From Patagioenas fasciata (Eukaryota; Chordata; Aves; Columbiformes; Columbidae): a stretch of 64,000 nucleotides of DNA. The stretch lies in NCBI RefSeq assembly GCF_037038585.1, contig NC_092523.1:26665501-26729500 (forward strand), read 5' to 3'. The notes beneath the pieces are model-generated. The model did not search any database. It was not told where the DNA came from and saw only the letters and a list, made by a program, of their open reading frames with translations. The position numbers and the translations under genes are program-made. Below, piece after piece: positions 60,505 to 64,000 of the stretch (positions are counted from its first letter, which is position 1; each line of letters begins with the position of its first letter).

Positions 60505-61740
60505 GAATCACAGAATGTTAGGGATTGGAAGAGACCTCAAAACGTCATCTAGTCCAATCCCCCTGCCGGAGCAGAAACACCTAGATGAGATTACACAGGA
60601 ATGTGTCCAGGGGGATTTTGAATGTCTCCAGAGTGGGAGACTCCACAACCCCCATAGGCAGCCTGTTTCAGTGTTCTGTTACCCTCACTGGGAAGTTTCT
60701 TCTCAAATTTAAGTGAAACTTCTTGTGTTCCAGTTTGAAACCATTACCCCTTGTGCTACCATTGTCCTCGTGACATTGACCCTTTATATATTTGTAGACA
60801 TTGATAAGGTCACCCCCCCAATCTCCTCTTCTCCAAGCAAAAGAGACCCAGCTCCCTCAGCCTTTCCTCATAAGGGAGATGCTCCACTCCCTTAATCATC
60901 TTCATTGCCCTACACTGGACTCTCTCCAGCAATTCCCTGTACTTCTTGAACTGAGGGGCCCAGAACTGGACACAATTTTCCAGGTGTGGTCTCACTAGGG
61001 CAGAGCAGAGGGGAAGGAGAAACTCTCCGGACCTACTAACAACCTCCCTTCTAATATACCCTGAGATGCCATTGGCCTTCTTGGCCACAAGGGCACAGTG
61101 CTGGTACAAGGTCATCCTGTTGTCCACCAGGACCCCCAGGTACCTTTCCCCTACACTGCTCTCTAATAGGTCATTCCCCAACTTATACTGGAACCTGGGG
61201 TTGTTCCTACCCAAATACAGTACTCTACACTTTCCCTTGTTATATTTAATTAAATTTTTCCCCATTCAGCTCTCCAGCCTGACTAGGTCTTGCTGGATGG
61301 CAGCACAGCCTTCTGGCATGTCAGCCACTCCTCCCAGCTTGGTGTCATAAGCAAACTTGCTGATAGTACACTCTGTTCCCTCATCCAAACCATTGATGAA
61401 TATATTGAATAATGCTGGCCCCAGTACTGACCCTTGGGGCACTCCACTAGATACAGGCCTCCAACTAGACTCCGCCCCATTGACCATGACCCTCTGGCTT
61501 CTTTCCTTCAGTTAGTTCACAGTCCAACTCACTACCCAATCGTCCAGATCACACTCCCTCAGTTTAGCTGTAAGGATGCTGTGGGAGACTGTGTCAAATG
61601 CTTTACTGAAGTCAAGGTAGACCATATTCACCGCTCTGCCATCATCTATGCACCTTGTTATGTCCTCATAAAAGGCTAGGAGTTTGGTCAAGCACGACTT
61701 CTCCTTGGTGAAGCCATGTTGACTGCCCCTAATGACCCTC
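60505..61740 (-). pseudogene. CR1 LINE, 3' part with reverse transcriptase C-terminus
   Basis: The CR1 3' end is at 60505 (CAGAATCACAGAATGTTAGG on the plus strand). The minus strand encodes the RT palm onward: [13 protein letters not shown] (about 61440-61402), the catalytic box as FAYDTKLGG (about 61355-61329), and [11 protein letters not shown] and [16 protein letters not shown] further on. The active box should read FADD; the first Asp is Tyr, so the polymerase is inactive. Stops break the frame (for example near 61515). The element continues at 62804 after an LTR insertion. It copies its RNA into DNA by target-primed reverse transcription when intact. Confidence 0.93.
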
Positions 61741-61745
61741 TATTT

Positions 61746-62803
61746 TGTATTGATATAGATCATGTCTGAAAACATTGTGGTGAAACTAGTTCAGCCAGGA
61801 GATGACACATTCAGTGCAGGGGGAACTGCGATTTACATACCAACAACAAGCTAACGAGCCACAGATCATGCCAGCTGACCGATACCGGAGGTGGATGATG
61901 TGTTGGAGGGCACATAACCCCATATTCTGATATGTCCAGCTTGGCAAACAAAGGGGCAAAGCTGAGACCCCTTGATGTGGCCCGGGACTTGTCCAGACTT
62001 GTCCATCTTTCACAATCACCACTTTCCCCCCCCAGATTTTCCTCTACTCTGAGAGCTATAAAAAAGCCCACCAAAAACAGCACAGGTAGGGAACACCAGC
62101 TCCGCCTCACCAAGGGAATACCAGCACCCTGAGGAGTCTGAACCAGACACTGGAGGACGCTGCACTCCTGAACTGCAAACCCCAACATCCTTGCCATGGA
62201 ACACCAGGGCCATACATCATTGTATGAGTCCTGTCATCCACACTGTGGGGCCGTAAGAGGCTGGATCCCTCACTCTTTTCTTTCTTCCTTTCTCTCTGCT
62301 CTTTCCTTCTCTCCTTTTTTCTATACGCTCATTTCTGTATCTCTCCCTCCATATATACATATATATATATACATTACTCTCTCTCTCTCTTATAGCTTAG
62401 TTCTCCTTCCCTCCCTACCACTCTCATTCTCTCTTTTCCTTTTTTAACATATAAGGATAACACCATCTTTACGGTCTGCTGTTGGATTCTGGTTAAACTT
62501 CATATTATAACTACTCATGATTGCCAATACATTGCTCATAGTAGGACTTTTGTTGTTGATGTGTTGATAAGTTCTGTTATACTTTTGCCAAGTCACCATC
62601 CGCTGTAACCAATATTCCAACACGTACTTTTACTAAAAACTCAGAACTGAATTGGACCCCTAGAGTGATTGTCTGTCATTCACTTCACATAACAGCACAG
62701 AATTAACCCAGAGTTAGCTCATACTTGGTCTCATCTGTTGAGTGAGGGCAAGTGTCGCGTCTAGAGTTAACTCATCCCTCATCCCATCTGTTGGGATGGG
62801 ACA
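61746..62803 (+). mobile_element. Solo LTR inserted in the CR1 RT gene
   Basis: This 1.06-kb block interrupts CR1 exactly, with TG at the left end (TGTATTGATATAG) and CA at the right (GATGGGACA). The flanks share CTCT (left CTCTATT, right CTCTTAT), a decayed duplication. A TATA-like CTATAAAAAAGCCC at 62055-62068 in the plus sense supports + orientation. A CT-rich and TA-rich tract lies at 62340-62450. No viral coding sequence is present. The family is not recognised, and strand is uncertain because both strands start TG and end CA. Confidence 0.68.
62640..62803. repeat. Imperfect direct repeat at the LTR end
   Basis: AGAGTTAGCTCAT...CATCTGTTGAGTGAGGG (62711-62749) is repeated as AGAGTTAACTCAT...CATCTGTTGGGATGGGA (62763-62801). 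Confidence 0.6.
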
Positions 62804-63557
62804 CTCTTATCCTTGATATACCTTGAGATGTCACCAAGGATAAGCTGTTCCATCATCTTTCCAGGGATAGAGGTGAGGCTGACCGGTCTGTAGTTACCCA
62901 GGTCCTCCTTCTCGCCGTTTTTGAAGACTGAAGTGACATTTGCTTTCCTGCAGTCCTCAGGCACCTCTCCTCTTTCCCAAGACTTGGCAAAGATGATGGA
63001 GAGTGGTCTAGCAATGACCTCAGCCAGCTCCATCAGCACCTGTGGGTGCATCCCATCTGGACCCATGGATTTATGGATGTCCAGATTGCCTAATTGCTCC
63101 CTAACCCAGTCCTCATCAACCAAGGCAGAGTCTTCCATTGTCCTGACTGCCTCTGGGGCCTCAGCGATATGGGGCTTCTCAGAACAGCCTCCAGCAGAGT
63201 AGACAGAGACAAAGAGGCCATTCAGTAACTCTACCTTCTCTGTATCTTCTGTCACCAGGGCACCCACTTCGTTCATCAGCGAGCCTACATTGCCTCTGGT
63301 GTTAGTTTTATCTGCCATGTATTTGAAAAAGCTCTTTCTGTTGTACTTGACCCCTCTTGCCAGGTTTAATTCTGAGGAGGCCTTAGCTTTCCTAGTTACC
63401 TCCCTACATCCTCTGACAACAGCCTTATATTCTTCTAAGTGGCCAGAGCCTCTTTCCATGCACTGCAAGCTCTTCACTTCCACTTGAGCTTACCCAGCAG
63501 CTCCCTGTTTAACCATGCAGGTCTCCTGGCTCACTTCCTTGACTTCCTTACGCGTGA
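62804..63557 (-). pseudogene. CR1 LINE, 5' part with RT fingers
   Basis: The minus-strand frame from 63483 is open for about 225 CR1 codons and includes VKYNRKSFFKYMADKTNTRG, GPDGMHPQVLMELAEV and NYRPVSLTSIPGKMMEQLIL, the linker and first RT blocks of avian CR1 ORF2. It ends in the inserted LTR. Recognisable CR1 stops near 63557, so endonuclease and ORF1 are missing (5' truncation). Confidence 0.92.
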
Positions 63558-64000
63558 CCATTAGCTTGGTCCAAGAAGTATAATGGAAAGTATTAGGGTT
63601 TTACCTTCAACCCTGAGGCACAACGTTGGCCATTAGCCTGCCTGCTTTGTGCAAAGTGGAGCTACTTGGCTTTAATTATTTCATATGAACAAAACATCTG
63701 AATGCTTCTAGATATTTCTGAGAACCGCACAGATTTCATATTGATTGAAAAGAGAGTATCTCAGTACTGCATTTCCAAAATGACAAAGTATCTGATATAA
63801 GCATAGAAACATCAAATACTGCCCAGGACAAATGCTAAGTGTATATTAAATATAGGCTGATATTAATATATATACTGAGAGCCCCAGAAGTGTTTGACAG
63901 CTCCCACATCTGGTTCTACTTGCCAGGTGCAGACTTCATCCTTGCCATACATGAAAGGACGTTGTACATATGGAAGAAGTTCAGCTCCTTCACCATTGTT
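63558..64000. other. Non-coding host DNA
   Basis: AT-rich; nothing recognised. Confidence 0.5.

Noticed and set aside
1-64000. CRISPR arrays, tRNA, rRNA or bacterial operons
   Set aside because: No spaced direct repeats, cloverleaf sequences or rRNA words were seen; the repeats, splice-like sites and CR1/ERV content are those of a bird nuclear genome.

Overview
The window looks like bird nuclear DNA. The evidence is the dominance of CR1 LINE fragments (at least seven, including antisense copies with the typical avian CR1 3' end), avian-type ERVL long terminal repeats, and class II endogenous retrovirus sequence with a tRNA-Trp primer binding site. The Topors-like RING ORF fits a passerine, but this was judged from memory only. 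No bacterial features, CRISPR arrays, tRNA or rRNA genes were seen.

Layout. Positions 1-23.8 kb and 35.9-64 kb are AT-rich, gene-poor host DNA, either intergenic or a very large intron. They hold only CR1 fragments, microsatellites, a hAT-like foldback element (10.49-10.65 kb), an ERVL LTR fragment (47.85 kb), a roughly 595-bp homopurine satellite (54.6-55.2 kb) and three possible + strand exons (16.07, 19.10 and 45.46 kb). At 60.5-63.56 kb a CR1 with a dead reverse transcriptase is split by a roughly 1.06-kb solo LTR.

The centre, 23,785-35,924, is a composite of two endogenous retroviruses and a RING-finger ORF. Element P is class II, on the minus strand, with three LTR copies of about 359 bp at 23.8, 30.3 and 35.6 kb. 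Its internal region keeps a tRNA-Trp primer site, a broken gag, RNase H, an integrase tail, env TM and a polypurine tract. Element Q is ERVL-like and on the plus strand. It lies between the second and third P LTRs in circularly permuted order: RT second half, ERVL LTR tail, a Topors-like RING ORF with its own CRE promoter and poly(A) signal, gag (split by a CR1), protease, RT first half.

The target-site duplications are exchanged. CTAGAA flanks the outermost P LTRs (1 and 3). AGYGCG, which lies inside the Q RT gene, flanks LTR2 on its right and LTR3 on its left. The simplest reading is that P had inserted in the Q RT gene, that this Q+RING+P unit existed as a circle or tandem array, and that it entered a second P locus by LTR-LTR recombination. 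All viral genes are broken. The RING ORF (177 codons) is intact and is the only convincing full-length protein gene in the window.
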